Assembly: GCF_003367175.1 (NCBI RefSeq)
Contig: NZ_QRGA01000015.1
Location: 1 to 64,000, forward strand
Origin: Trinickia dinghuensis
Lineage (GTDB): Bacteria; Pseudomonadota; Gammaproteobacteria; Burkholderiales; Burkholderiaceae
Direction of reading: 5' to 3'
Length of the DNA stretch: 64,000 nucleotides
Shown: piece after piece, positions 1 through 9,456 of the stretch
How the letters are laid out: the number at the start of each line of letters is the position of its first letter
Position numbering within the stretch: position 1 is the stretch's first letter
Notes under the pieces: model-generated
What the model saw: only the letters and a program-made list of their open reading frames with translations
Told to the model about the DNA's origin: nothing
Database searches by the model: none
Made by a program: the position numbers and the translations under genes

Positions 1-40
1 CCGCGTCCGCCATCAAGCGCCCACACTTATCGGCTGTAAA

Positions 41-52
41 TTTTTAAAGATC
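41..52 (-). promoter_or_regulatory. boxA-like antitermination element in rRNA leader
   Basis: Read on the minus strand this is GATCTTTAAAAA, close to the boxA core (CTTTAA) of rRNA leaders. It lies about 80-90 bases downstream of a strong rRNA-type promoter and is followed by leader sequence running off the left edge. It should recruit the Nus antitermination complex for a 16S gene outside the window. Recognised from the general pattern of Burkholderia rrn leaders, not by alignment. Confidence 0.7.
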
Positions 53-139
53 GCGTCGCTTAACCGCCAGCAGCACCAGAACACCTTCTCCTCTAGCACC
101 GCCCGTCTTGCGTTGCTGCGTCAGCAGCAGAGAAACGAG

Positions 140-168
140 ATTATGCAGAACTTCTTGCATCGCGTCAA
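140..168 (-). promoter_or_regulatory. rRNA operon promoter (sigma-70, P1-like)
   Basis: On the minus strand there is a -35 TTGACG (163-168) and a -10 CATAAT (140-145) separated by exactly 17 bases. An A/T-rich stretch just upstream (169-200 on the plus strand) could be an UP element. Transcription runs left through the boxA-like leader at 41-52, so this is very probably the promoter of an rrn operon whose genes start beyond position 1. The rest of 1-529 holds no gene: only this promoter, leader DNA, an 11-base tandem repeat (363-392) and upstream DNA of glsA. Confidence 0.8.
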
Positions 169-362
169 CAGTTTTTTTAGCTTCGTTTTAACTTCACTCG
201 CTAACAAACCATTGCCGCGAACCCCGCGCAAAACCGCTCTGCGCAAGGCCCCGCTTCTCTTCGCTCAGTCACACTGACTGCACGAAAGGGCGCAATTCTA
301 GGCGCCTTCCGTGAGTCGTGCAAGCGAAATTTGAGAGGGCGTTTTTCAGACTCCGACAACGG

Positions 363-392
363 CCAAAGAACGACCAAAGAACGACCAAAGAC
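363..392. repeat. 11-base tandem repeat, about 2.7 copies
   Basis: The unit CCAAAGAACGA occurs twice exactly and then partly (CCAAAGAC) in the spacer between the divergent rRNA promoter and glsA. Function unknown. It is one of several short tandem repeats in this window. Confidence 0.6.
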
Positions 393-529
393 GGCATCGC
401 AACACGCATGCCGCCGCTTGACGACACCCAGCGCTTGCGGGTTCCATACGGGCTCCGAGCAGTGGCTCCTATATAGAGGCCCTGCGCGGTCGGGCCTCTC
501 GCACGCCTATCGGTCAACGACAACGCACA

Positions 530-1456
530 ATGAACCTTCAGCCGAATTACCCGCTCATCCTCGAGCAGATCTACCGCGACATCGAACCGTGGCGAACGAC
601 GGGCCGCGTCGCCAACTACATACCCGAGCTGGCCAAGGTGCCGGCGGAGCGGTTCGGCATGGCCGTCGTCACCTTGGACGGACAAGTGTTCACCGTCGGC
701 GATGCCAGCGAGCGCTTCTCGATCCAAAGCATCTCGAAGCTGTTCGCCTGCACGCTCGCATTCCAATTGCTCGGCGACGCCCTCTGGCAGCGCGTCGGTC
801 GCGAACCATCGGGCACGGCGTTCAATTCGCTCGTGCAGCTCGAGAGCGAACGCGGCAAACCGCGCAATCCGTTCATCAATGCGGGCGCGCTCGTCGTTGC
901 CGATGTGCTGAGCCGTCGCTTCGTGCGCGCCGAGACCGCGCTCGTGCAATTCGTGCGCCGCCTGTCCGGCGCGGCGGACATCGATTACAACTCGCGCGTC
1001 GCACAGTCGGAGCTGCAGCACGCCGACCGCAACCGCGCGATGGCCCACTTCATCGCGAGCTTCGGCAATCTGGAGATGCCGCCGGAAACCGTCGTCGACG
1101 CGTATTGCCGTCAGTGCGCCATTGAAATGAACTGCATCGAGCTTGCGCGCGCGGCGCTGTTCCTTGCGAACGGCGGCATCTCGCCCGCTACCGGGGAGCA
1201 GGTTCTCGATTCCAGTTCGGCCAAGCGCTTGTCGGCCCTGATGCTGACGTGCGGCACGTACGATGCCGCGGGCGACTTCGTCTATCGAGTGGGGTTGCCG
1301 GCGAAAAGCGGGGTCGGCGGCGGAGTCGTCGCGGTCCTGCCGGGGGAAATGGCCGTCTGCGTTTGGTCGCCGGGGCTCGATGCCAACGGCAATTCGCTGG
1401 CGGGGACTCAGGCCTTGGAGTGGCTGACGACCTACTCGGGGCGGTCGATCTTTTGA
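530..1456 (+). CDS. glsA: Glutaminase A
   Basis: Hydrolyses L-glutamine to glutamate and ammonia in the cytoplasm. The 308-residue protein has the usual length and layout of the bacterial beta-lactamase-fold glutaminases (YbaS/YneH type). The SxxK catalytic pair is Ser67 and Lys70 inside FSIQSISK, followed by the family stretch NPFINAGAL near residue 115. The gene stands alone, about 360 bases from the oppositely directed rRNA promoter, with a terminator-like hairpin just after the stop. The start is the first in-frame ATG giving the usual N-terminus. No specific regulator is adjacent. Confidence 0.93.
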   Translation: MNLQPNYPLILEQIYRDIEPWRTTGRVANYIPELAKVPAERFGMAVVTLDGQVFTVGDASERFSIQSISKLFACTLAFQLLGDALWQRVGREPSGTAFNSLVQLESERGKPRNPFINAGALVVADVLSRRFVRAETALVQFVRRLSGAADIDYNSRVAQSELQHADRNRAMAHFIASFGNLEMPPETVVDAYCRQCAIEMNCIELARAALFLANGGISPATGEQVLDSSSAKRLSALMLTCGTYDAAGDFVYRVGLPAKSGVGGGVVAVLPGEMAVCVWSPGLDANGNSLAGTQALEWLTTYSGRSIF

Positions 1457-1478
1457 TGCATCGCGGTCACGGCTGATA

Positions 1479-1506
1479 GGTGGCGGCATCCGTAAATGCC
1501 GCCACC
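1479..1506. terminator. Hairpin between convergent glsA and SDR gene
   Basis: Perfect 11-base stem GGTGGCGGCAT (1479-1489) / ATGCCGCCACC (1496-1506) with a 6-base loop, placed between two convergent genes. There is no clear U tract on either strand, so it may slow or partly stop transcription from both sides. Confidence 0.5.
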
Positions 1507-1555
1507 TCCTTCACCGCAACTCGAGCACGGCTTGCGCAGCCGCGCCCCAGTATCC

Positions 1556-2302
1556 TCAGCGCATGCCGCCGCTCGCGACGATGTGTTCGCCCGTCAGCCA
1601 GCCCGAATCGTCGGATGCGAGAAACACAGCAATCGAAGCAATATCGTCCGGCTGACCTACACGGCCGAGCGGCGTCTGGCTCACCGCCATCGCTTCAAAG
1701 TCCGACCCGGCGATCCCGGCCGCGTGCGTGCCTTCCGTGATCACGACACCGGGATTGATTGCGTTGACCCGGATCTTGCGCGGCCCCAGTTCGCGCGACA
1801 GCACGCCCGTGATCGCATCGACAGCCCCCTTAGTACCGGAATAGACGGCGCTCGCCGGCGGCGTGATCGTCGTCACGACCGAACTCACATTGACGATGCT
1901 CGCGCCTTCGCCCAAATGCTTGAGAGCGGCTTGCGTCGTGAGCAGCAGGCCCAGCACGTTGATATTGAACTGCCGGTGGAATTGCTCTTCGGTGAACGCC
2001 TCGATCGGCGCTAATTCATAGACGCCCGAATTGTTGACGAGGACGTCGATGCGGCCATAGGTTTCGATCGCCGCGTCGATGATGCCTTGCGCGTCCGAAG
2101 CCTTCGATACATCTCCGCCAACGGCAATCGCCTTGCCGCCGGCCGACGTGATCGCGTCGACGACGGCGTCCGCACCGGCCTTGCTGCTTGCGTAATTGAC
2201 GACCACCGAAGCGCCATCCCGCGCGAGCGCCTTGGCAATACCCGCGCCGATACCCTTCGACGCACCGGTGACGACGGCCACTTTGCCAGTGAGCTTGCCC
2301 AT
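1556..2302 (-). CDS. SDR family oxidoreductase (FabG-like)
   Basis: NAD(P)-dependent classical short-chain dehydrogenase/reductase, 248 residues. The cofactor motif TGASKGIG is at residues 12-19, the active-site Ser at 140-141, and the YxxxK pair is Tyr154 and Lys158. The C-terminus ends in the usual tail with GGMR. Substrate cannot be read from sequence. The start at 2302 is chosen because GGAG lies 8 bases upstream; an ATG six bases earlier would sit too close to that site. It is convergent with glsA and forms its own unit. Confidence 0.85.
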   Translation of the reverse strand: MGKLTGKVAVVTGASKGIGAGIAKALARDGASVVVNYASSKAGADAVVDAITSAGGKAIAVGGDVSKASDAQGIIDAAIETYGRIDVLVNNSGVYELAPIEAFTEEQFHRQFNINVLGLLLTTQAALKHLGEGASIVNVSSVVTTITPPASAVYSGTKGAVDAITGVLSRELGPRKIRVNAINPGVVITEGTHAAGIAGSDFEAMAVSQTPLGRVGQPDDIASIAVFLASDDSGWLTGEHIVASGGMR

Positions 2303-2529
2303 ATTCATTTCTCCAATCGATTCGATAGCATTGAACGAAAATCTGCTTCGCAAGCCAATCGGCCTGCGGTGGATCGAATGTAGAGAGTCGCCGCGCTGCG
2401 ATAAAGCGGCTCGGGGCGAATTGACCTGGGGGATTTGGCGAACAATGCGTGTCCGCCTGCCCGTTCGGCGCGGCGCCGCATGCCCGACTGCGGAACGAAT
2501 GACGGTTTATATTTCCGCGGCATCGGCAC

Positions 2530-2569
2530 GCGGGCTTTGGAATGGCTGACTCCGCACCCCAAAGCCCGC
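2530..2569 (-). terminator. Possible weak terminator after the DUF3303 gene
   Basis: Perfect 11-base inverted repeat GCGGGCTTTGG (2530-2540) / CCAAAGCCCGC (2559-2569) with an 18-base loop, starting 9 bases past the stop of the leftward gene at 2578. No U tract follows, so assignment as a terminator is tentative. Confidence 0.35.
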
Positions 2570-2577
2570 TTCAAGAA

Positions 2578-2862
2578 CTAGCCCGCCGCAGCCTGATGAG
2601 CGGCCAAAGCGGCACCCAGCTCTTCATCCGTCAGCGCAGGCGTCAAGGTGAACGAAAGTAAATCGCTCCATTGGAGCGTCCACTTCGCAATCGCGCTTGC
2701 GTCCGTCGCTTCGACGATGGCCACGCCACCCACTTCACCCGGCGTATGCCAGCGGCCCAGCATGACAACGTTCTCCGGTGGGCGGGCGCCCGTCTTCATA
2801 AAGCGGGCGATTGCCGCCTGTTGAACAGCGGGCATCCCTTTCCACTGAACGATGAACTTCAT
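2578..2862 (-). CDS. DUF3303 family small protein
   Basis: A 94-residue protein starting MKFIVQWKG with the central pattern MLGRWHTPGE typical of DUF3303, a small alpha/beta barrel-like family of unknown function. No signal peptide or membrane segment. The start fits the conserved N-terminal beta strand; a longer in-frame extension to 2946 is rich in Arg and Pro and is unlikely to be translated. It is monocistronic as far as the spacing shows. Confidence 0.75.
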   Translation of the reverse strand: MKFIVQWKGMPAVQQAAIARFMKTGARPPENVVMLGRWHTPGEVGGVAIVEATDASAIAKWTLQWSDLLSFTLTPALTDEELGAALAAHQAAAG

Positions 2863-3112
2863 GATCGACGTCCCAAAGTAGTAGACGGATGAAGCTCGTG
2901 GCGTACCGCACCGCCCAGGAGCGTCGCGGCGATGCGGCGGCTTCACCGCCGACGACGCAACGCCGTGCCGCCCGTGCCGTCCACCGGAACGACTCGAGAC
3001 CGCGAGACATCCGATGAGAATAGGTAATTCACCGCGATCGAAATCGCCAAAGTCCAGCCTGTAGCGGCAAGCCGCAATCGACGCCTATGATTTCCGGCGT
3101 CTTTCCCCAAAG

Positions 3113-4063
3113 TCAGGTCAGTGCCGGGGCGACCGCTCGGCGGGAACGTTGCCGCAAATAGGCGTTATTCATCAGCAGCGCGGCGGCAGTCAATGATGCT
3201 CCCGCTACCTGGGCCGTATTGGGAACCACGCCGATCAACGCGGAAACGATGAATGCCGTGATCGGAACGACATCCATGAACAACACACCGTTCATCGGCC
3301 CCAAGATTCGATTGCCCGAGATCCAGAAGAGAATCGCCAGGAAACCCGCTATCGGTCCCATATAGGCCAGATGCGGCGCGATCTCCCTCAAGGTTGCAAT
3401 GGCCGGCGCAGGGATCGCGTGCACGGCGATGAGAACCACGTTCAACCCGACGATGGTGGTCAATCCTAGCCAGGTCGTCATCGTCGTGTACTTCAGCGCG
3501 GACCAGCGCGTGAAATACGAAGAGCCAAATGTATAAATCACCCAGCACAGCGCCCCGATGACGATGAGCGCACTCGCCGCATAGTGCTGAGGCGCATGTA
3601 ACGCTGTCAGTAGTTCCCCCCGCGTGATGACGAGCAATACCCCCGAGAATGAAATCACGACGAACCCGAGCGAAAGCAACGGGGGCGCGGAGCGCCGCAC
3701 CAAAGCATTGACGAGCAGCCCCATCATTGGCTGAGTCGCCATCATGATCGAGGCGTTGAGCGCCCCCTCCGGCCCCGCCAATTGCTGCCCGAGAAACACG
3801 AACGAGCCGAATCCACAGAAACCGATCGATCCTAAAAGCCACGCCGCCCGTAGCGAATGGCCGTCCGCCCGAAACGCGTTGGCGCCTTCCCGGCGTCGCA
3901 GCAGCATGGCGAACGCGATACCCGCTATGAGGTAACGCAGCGACGTAAAGGTGAACGGATCGACATGCGTCAATGCGTCGGTCATGACGGGGAACATGAC
4001 GCCCATCAGAATCGTCGCGGTGAGACACAGCGCGACGCCTTTCCAGTAGCTGGTTTGCGGCAA
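3113..4063 (-). CDS. EamA/DMT family transporter
   Basis: Integral membrane protein with about ten transmembrane helices in two EamA repeats, typical of the drug/metabolite transporter superfamily exporting amino acids or small metabolites. The second repeat ends in the family-type block with GVVPNTAQVAGA. About 316 residues from a TTG at 4063. The start is uncertain: there is no ATG or GTG in frame at the expected N-terminus, while an ATG at 4112 opens a different frame, so a frameshift or a rare start codon is possible. It follows a TetR gene on the same strand, which may control it. Confidence 0.75.
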   Translation of the reverse strand: MPQTSYWKGVALCLTATILMGVMFPVMTDALTHVDPFTFTSLRYLIAGIAFAMLLRRREGANAFRADGHSLRAAWLLGSIGFCGFGSFVFLGQQLAGPEGALNASIMMATQPMMGLLVNALVRRSAPPLLSLGFVVISFSGVLLVITRGELLTALHAPQHYAASALIVIGALCWVIYTFGSSYFTRWSALKYTTMTTWLGLTTIVGLNVVLIAVHAIPAPAIATLREIAPHLAYMGPIAGFLAILFWISGNRILGPMNGVLFMDVVPITAFIVSALIGVVPNTAQVAGASLTAAALLMNNAYLRQRSRRAVAPALT

Positions 4064-4185
4064 GGAAGAAGCCGATTTCGAATTTATGACTAATCGTTCC
4101 CAAAATAGACAAAAAAATCGGCGAGCGCCGTCTTTGTCCTCGTCTTCGCCGAGATCGTGCTCGCCCCTTGTGGGCCTTCGTTGCG

Positions 4186-4830
4186 TCAGGTCAGCGCGCG
4201 CATGGCCATATCCACGATCGACGCCAGCGCCATTTCGTTCATGTCGACCTTGCCGAGCACGCGCATTCCCTGAACGATGCAAAGCAGGAACCGCCCGACC
4301 GCCTCCGCATCGAGACTCCGATCGAACTGACCGGCCTGCTGGCCGCGCGCAATCGCCAGGCTGAACTGTGTCGCGATGCGCTGCAGCGTCGATTCGATAT
4401 GCGGACGCAGAGCTTCATCGCTCGGCAAAAGCTCGGTGGCGGCGTTCGTAATGAAACACCCATGCCGTTCGAGCAGATTGCCGCTTACCTTCGTGTAGTG
4501 CAGGAGCGCTCCACGTAAAGCCTCAGCGGGAGGTACGTCGGCGGACAGCCGCTCTTTCAAGCGCGCAACCGCCCCCTCGGCATAACGATCGAACGCGGCA
4601 ATGAGCAAGCCATGCTTATCGCCAAACGTCCTATACATGCTGCCTCGAAAGACGCCGGTGGCTTCACACAGCACGTCGACGGGAGTCGCATGGTAACCAT
4701 GCTCCCAGAACACGCGTGCCGCCGCCTCGATCACGCGGTCGACGTCGAATTCCCGCGGTCGTCCGCGTTCAGGCGTGCGATCCGCGCGAAGAGCACGCGT
4801 ACGAGGATGCGATGTGTCTGAGGTATCCAT
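4186..4830 (-). CDS. TetR/AcrR family regulator
   Basis: A 214-residue repressor-type protein. The N-terminal helix-turn-helix lies at about residues 28-75 (FWEHGYHATPVDVLC then GSMYRTFGDKHGL), followed by the all-helical ligand domain. It lies 122 bases upstream of the EamA transporter gene on the same strand, so the effector may be a substrate of that pump. The ATG at 4830 gives the usual short tail before the HTH; no clear ribosome site is seen, and an upstream in-frame ATG (4857) is possible. Confidence 0.8.
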   Translation of the reverse strand: MDTSDTSHPRTRALRADRTPERGRPREFDVDRVIEAAARVFWEHGYHATPVDVLCEATGVFRGSMYRTFGDKHGLLIAAFDRYAEGAVARLKERLSADVPPAEALRGALLHYTKVSGNLLERHGCFITNAATELLPSDEALRPHIESTLQRIATQFSLAIARGQQAGQFDRSLDAEAVGRFLLCIVQGMRVLGKVDMNEMALASIVDMAMRALT

Positions 4831-5052
4831 GCAGCCGATAATAGGACCATTCATTCCCAAAATCAACACCATCCTCACGGCCGCCCTTTCATCGTCGATG
4901 ACATCGCCGTAATCGCCGCGCGCACGACTCGGCGCGCGACTCGGCATAATGTCGACCGCGGCTACTCGGCCATTGACACGTCATCGACGAACCGTGAAGT
5001 TGGTCGATGCGGGCCTCAGCGGGTACGCTGCTCGTCGCAACAGGAGAGAGGC

Positions 5053-5475
5053 ATGGCAGAAGCCTGGCAGTTCCAAATCCGGATCACCGTCGTTCCCGAA
5101 CTCGCCGATGCGCTGAGGGCGCACGTGCAGGACGAGCGGCGCGATTTACTCGAAACCGTGTTGCGCGAGCGGAATGCGTCGTTGAAGTGCCAGTTCGACG
5201 CATTCGCCGAATATGTCGAGGAAGCGGAGCGCGCGGGCCGAAACCGGTATCCGCTGTATCAATGGACGAAGGATACGATCGGCAACCCCGAAAAAAGGGC
5301 GAAGTACCTGAGGTCGTTTACGGTGTACGTCGGCGATGAACAGGTCTACGACAAGGACACGGCCGACTGGCTTTATGCGCAGTTCTCGGCGCTCGTCGAC
5401 AAAGCGGGCATCGAAAGCGTGAGCCGGTTCGATACGAACCCGGCCAATAATCCACAACCGCCGACGGGAAGGTAA
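5053..5475 (+). CDS. Hypothetical protein, 140 aa
   Basis: Not recognised. Soluble, acidic and rich in Glu, Asp and Arg, with no signal peptide or membrane segment. The N-terminus (AWQFQIRITV) reads like a beta strand followed by helices. It has a good ribosome site (AGGAGAG, 6 bases before the ATG) and strong codon bias, so it is very probably real. It precedes the aminotransferase gene on the same strand by 128 bases. Confidence 0.7.
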   Translation: MAEAWQFQIRITVVPELADALRAHVQDERRDLLETVLRERNASLKCQFDAFAEYVEEAERAGRNRYPLYQWTKDTIGNPEKRAKYLRSFTVYVGDEQVYDKDTADWLYAQFSALVDKAGIESVSRFDTNPANNPQPPTGR

Positions 5476-5603
5476 GGCTGACAGCGACAGGCGGCTCTCG
5501 TTAGAATCTGCTGACGTGAAGTAGAAAAGCGTATTTGCATCGTTGGCGGCGGTATCGAACCAAGGATACTGCCCACATTGTTCATCCTTTACCGGAGGCG
5601 AGC

Positions 5604-6731
5604 GTGCCAGGTTTACTTCCCGATGTCGACCGCGAGGGGCTCCTCGAATATTCAGTCGTTTACACCGACCGCTCGATCAACCATATGTCGCAACGCTTTC
5701 AAGGCGTCATGCGCGACATTTCCGGCGCACTGAAAAAGGTCTACAACGCGAAGTCGGTCGTTGTCGTCCCGGGCAGCGGGACCTTCGGCATGGAAGCCGT
5801 TGCCCGGCAGTTCGCGACGAACAAGAAGTGCCTGGTCGTCCGCAACGGTTGGTTCAGTTTCCGCTGGACGCAGATCTTCGATATGGGCGGCATTCCTTCC
5901 GAGTCGATCGTGCTGAAGGCACGTCCGGTCGAACAAGGACGACAGGCCGCCTATGCGCCCGCGCCGATCGAAGAAGTGGTCGCCGCGATCAGGGAAAACA
6001 AGCCGGATCTCGTGTTTGCGCCGCACGCCGAAACCGCGTCCGGAATGATGCTGCCCGATGCCTATTTGCGCGCGGTGTCCGACGCCGTGCACGCCGTCGG
6101 CGGCCTGTTCGTGCTCGATTGCATCGCCTCCGGTACGGTCTGGGTCGACATGCAGGCCACCGGCGTCGATATTCTGATCAGTGCGCCGCAAAAAGGGTGG
6201 AGCGCGTCGCCCTGCTGCGCACTGGTCATGCTCAGCGCTCTTGCCCGCGAAAGAATCGACGCGACAACCAGCACCAGCTTCGCCTGCGACCTTCGCAAAT
6301 GGCTTCAGATCATGGAAGCCTATGAGAACGGCGGGCACGCTTACCACGCCACGATGCCGACGGATAGCCTCACGACGCTGCGCGACGTGATACGGGAAAC
6401 CGAGGCATACGGCTTCGACAAGGTGAAAGCGGAGCAACTCGAGCTCGGTAAACGCGTTCGCTCGCTATTGGCCAGCAAAGGTTTCAAAAGCGTGGCGGCC
6501 GAAGGTTTTCAGGCACCCGGCGTCGTGGTCAGCTACACGGAGGACGACGGCATCCGATCCGGCAAGAAATTCGCCGACATCGGCGTGCAAGTCGCGGCCG
6601 GCGTTCCGCTGCAATGCGATGAGCCGGAGGATTTCAAAACCTTCCGCATCGGGTTATTCGGCCTCGAAAAGCTCCATGACGTCGAAGGCACGGTCGCTAG
6701 GTTCGCCGACGCGTTGAACCGCATTCTTTGA
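5604..6731 (+). CDS. Class V aminotransferase (alanine-glyoxylate type)
   Basis: PLP-dependent enzyme of the AGXT/serine-pyruvate aminotransferase group, 375 residues. The PLP Lys is Lys197 in SAPQKGW, preceded by the cofactor-contacting Asp172 in LDCIAS; GSGTFGMEA near 57-65 binds the phosphate. The GTG at 5604 is chosen because GGAGG lies at the right distance; an ATG at 5535 would add a non-conserved extension. The amino donor and acceptor cannot be fixed from sequence. Standalone unit, convergent with the LysR gene that follows. Confidence 0.85.
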   Translation: MPGLLPDVDREGLLEYSVVYTDRSINHMSQRFQGVMRDISGALKKVYNAKSVVVVPGSGTFGMEAVARQFATNKKCLVVRNGWFSFRWTQIFDMGGIPSESIVLKARPVEQGRQAAYAPAPIEEVVAAIRENKPDLVFAPHAETASGMMLPDAYLRAVSDAVHAVGGLFVLDCIASGTVWVDMQATGVDILISAPQKGWSASPCCALVMLSALARERIDATTSTSFACDLRKWLQIMEAYENGGHAYHATMPTDSLTTLRDVIRETEAYGFDKVKAEQLELGKRVRSLLASKGFKSVAAEGFQAPGVVVSYTEDDGIRSGKKFADIGVQVAAGVPLQCDEPEDFKTFRIGLFGLEKLHDVEGTVARFADALNRIL

Positions 6732-6789
6732 CCTGCGGATCCAGAGCCGATCTTTGCCGATCGGCCCTGGAAGTTCGCGCCGCCGCGCA

Positions 6790-7680
6790 TCACGGCTCCG
6801 CGAACAAGGTCTCGCACATGAAGTCGACGAACACGCGCAGCTTCGGCGACAGTTGGCGGCTCGACGGCCACAGGATCGAGAACTGGCCGGGCGAGATCGG
6901 ATGATTGTCGAGCACGGTGACAAGCGCCCCGCTTGTAATCGCGTCACGCGCTAGAAAATCCGGCATGAAGCCGATCCCGAAACCCGCGATCACCGCGCCG
7001 CGCAAGGCCTCCATGTTGTTGCACGTCATTGCGGCGCGCAGGTTCGGCGGCTCGCTGCCATCGTCCGACAGCAGCCACGGCTGCAGCTTGCCGGTGGTCG
7101 GAAACCGATAGCGCACGCAGCCATGCTCGGCTAACTCGGCAAGCGTGCGCGGTAAACCGGCACGTGCAGCGTATTGATGCGACGCGCACAACACGAAGCG
7201 GAATGGCCCGAGCCGGCGCGACATCAAGCTCGAATCGGTGAGCGTGCCGCTACGGATCACCGCGTCGAATCCGCCTTCCACAACATCGACGAGCCGATCG
7301 TTGAAATCGAGGTCGAGTTCGACGTCCGGATAGCGGGCGCTGAATGCGGGCAGCACCGGCAATAGGAAGCGGTAGCCGATGACGGGCAGGCTCACGCGCA
7401 GCCGGCCGCGTGGCGTTTGAGCGGCCTTCGACAACATGGCCTCCGCATCGCGCAGTTCCTCGAGGATCCGGTGGCAGCGCTCATGAAAATGCCGCCCTTC
7501 TTCCGTCAATGTCACGCGACGCGTGCTCCTGTTGAACAGCCGCACGCCTAGCGACTGCTCGAGCTTGGCGATCGTCTTGCCGACCGCCGACGCGGAGATG
7601 CCGAGCTTGCGCCCGGCCGCGACGAAGCTGAGCGCCTCCGCGGTCCGCACGAATGCGACGATGCCATTCAAGTTGTCCAT
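6790..7680 (-). CDS. LysR family regulator
   Basis: A 296-residue LysR protein. The winged HTH occupies residues 1-60 (FVAAGRKLGISASAVGKTI) and a periplasmic-binding-like effector domain follows, with the CrgA/DsdC-type pattern VSLPVIGYRFLLPVLPAF. It is divergent from the MFS gene at 7833 with 152 bases between, the standard arrangement for a LysR activator of a transporter. Confidence 0.9.
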   Translation of the reverse strand: MDNLNGIVAFVRTAEALSFVAAGRKLGISASAVGKTIAKLEQSLGVRLFNRSTRRVTLTEEGRHFHERCHRILEELRDAEAMLSKAAQTPRGRLRVSLPVIGYRFLLPVLPAFSARYPDVELDLDFNDRLVDVVEGGFDAVIRSGTLTDSSLMSRRLGPFRFVLCASHQYAARAGLPRTLAELAEHGCVRYRFPTTGKLQPWLLSDDGSEPPNLRAAMTCNNMEALRGAVIAGFGIGFMPDFLARDAITSGALVTVLDNHPISPGQFSILWPSSRQLSPKLRVFVDFMCETLFAEP

Positions 7681-7832
7681 GCCGGTTCGACCTTGCAGAT
7701 CCGATTCATTGCGGAATTTAAATCCGCTATCTTCGGAATAGTACGTTGTTTTTCTCGAATTGAATCCGAATTATCGTTTGCCGCTGAACTTGGAGCATCG
7801 CGTCGCGCTGCTCCGGCATTCGACGAGGAGCG

Positions 7833-9425
7833 ATGATGGGCGCTGCAAATTCTTCCGGTTCGGCTAGGCGATTCGTCGTGCTCGCGGCCGTCTGCATGGC
7901 CGCGCTGGCGCTGCCGCTGTCGTTCTCCGCCGGCGCGGTCGCGACACCCGCGATCGGCCGCGAGCTCGGCGGCAGTCCCGTTGCGATGAGCTGGATCACG
8001 AACGCGTTCATGCTCGCGTTCGGCAGCCTGCTGATGGCAGCGGGCACGCTCGCGGACCGTTTCGGCCGCAAACGGCTTTTTACGTACGGTGTCGCGGGTT
8101 TCGCGATGGGTTCGCTCGCGCTGGGCTTCGCGCCGACGATCGTCGCCGTCGATCTGCTGCGCGCGGCGCAAGGCGTTGCAGCGGCGGCGGCGCTGGCGGG
8201 CGGCACTGCGGCGCTCGCGCAGGAATTCGACGGCCACGCGCGGACTCGCGCCTTCAGTGCGCTCGGCGCGACATTCGGAGTCGGTCTCGCGTTCGGTCCT
8301 GTACTAGCTGGCTGGCTGATCGCGCAGTTCGGCTGGCGTTCGATCTTCGCGACCGGCGCACTCGCGGGTGCGCTATCGTTCGCGTTCGGTGTGCCGCGAA
8401 TGCGCGAGTCGCTGGACCCGCACGCACGCCGGCTCGACTGGGCCGGTGCCGCAACGTTCACCGCCGCACTCGCTTGCCTCACGTGGGGCGTGATCGAAGC
8501 GCCGTCCCGTGGTTGGACGGCGGCGCCCGTCATTGTGCTGCTCGCTGCCTCCATCGCATTCGCGCTCGCGTTCGTCGTCGTAGAGACGCACACCGAGCGA
8601 CCGATGCTCGACTTGTCGCTGTTCCGATACCCGCGCTTCATCGGAGTCCAGGTACTGCCCATCGCCACCTGCTACTGTTACGTCGTGCTGCTCGTTGTAC
8701 TGCCGCTGCGCTTCGTCGGCATCGACGGTTACGACGAGATCCACGCGGGCGAGCTGATGCTCGCGCTGTCGTTACCGATGCTGATCGTGCCGTTCGCCGC
8801 GGCGACGCTCACCCGCTGGATGTCCGCGGGCGCCATCTCGGGATTCGGGCTTGCGATCGCCGCGGCCGGGCTGCATGCGCTCGCTGGAAGGCTGAGCACG
8901 GGCACCGGGCAGGACGCGATATTGCCGATGCTCTCGATCGGCGTAGGCGCGGGGCTGCCCTGGGGGTTGATGGATGGGCTATCCGTCAGTGTCGTGCCGA
9001 AGTCGCGCGCCGGCATGGCCGCGGGCATCTTCAGCACCACGCGTGTCGCGGGCGAAGGCGTCGCACTCGCGGTGGTGAGCGCGCTGCTCGCCGCGCTCGT
9101 GCAGAGCAGCCTTCACGCGGTGGCGCCCGACGCAGAACCGGCTACCCTCGCCCAGGCTGCCGCAAGCCTTGCCACGGGGGACCTCGCGCACGCCGCCGCA
9201 AGGCTGCCGCAGGTTGCTCATGCGACGCTCCTAGTCTCCTACCATGCCGCGTTCGGCCGGCTACTCGATGGACTAACAGTCATTACGCTGCTCAACGCGG
9301 TCGCGGTGTTCGCGTTCCTGAGTCGGGTCCGTGTGCAAGACGAACCGGTAACGTACGAATACAGCGATAGCCCCGAACCATCGTGGGCCGGGACCGCCGC
9401 CGCAACAGCGGATCGAAAGCGGTGA
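7833..9425 (+). CDS. MFS transporter, DHA2 (14-helix) type
   Basis: 530-residue proton-driven efflux protein. About 14 hydrophobic helices are visible, with the motif A-like segment GTLADRFGRKRL after helix 2 and the motif C-like segment near GLAFGPVLAG. Likely exports hydrophobic drugs or metabolites. The start has GAGGAG 5 bases upstream of two adjacent ATGs. The C-terminal tail of about 35 residues is hydrophilic. Probably controlled by the divergent LysR protein. Confidence 0.88.
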   Translation: MMGAANSSGSARRFVVLAAVCMAALALPLSFSAGAVATPAIGRELGGSPVAMSWITNAFMLAFGSLLMAAGTLADRFGRKRLFTYGVAGFAMGSLALGFAPTIVAVDLLRAAQGVAAAAALAGGTAALAQEFDGHARTRAFSALGATFGVGLAFGPVLAGWLIAQFGWRSIFATGALAGALSFAFGVPRMRESLDPHARRLDWAGAATFTAALACLTWGVIEAPSRGWTAAPVIVLLAASIAFALAFVVVETHTERPMLDLSLFRYPRFIGVQVLPIATCYCYVVLLVVLPLRFVGIDGYDEIHAGELMLALSLPMLIVPFAAATLTRWMSAGAISGFGLAIAAAGLHALAGRLSTGTGQDAILPMLSIGVGAGLPWGLMDGLSVSVVPKSRAGMAAGIFSTTRVAGEGVALAVVSALLAALVQSSLHAVAPDAEPATLAQAAASLATGDLAHAAARLPQVAHATLLVSYHAAFGRLLDGLTVITLLNAVAVFAFLSRVRVQDEPVTYEYSDSPEPSWAGTAAATADRKR

Positions 9426-9456
9426 TATGAGCAATCGATCGTCGGCCCGGACATGA

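Noticed and set aside
269-1489. Long minus-strand ORF over glsA
   Set aside because: Arg/Ala-rich shadow translation opposite a clear glutaminase gene; no ribosome site or family pattern.
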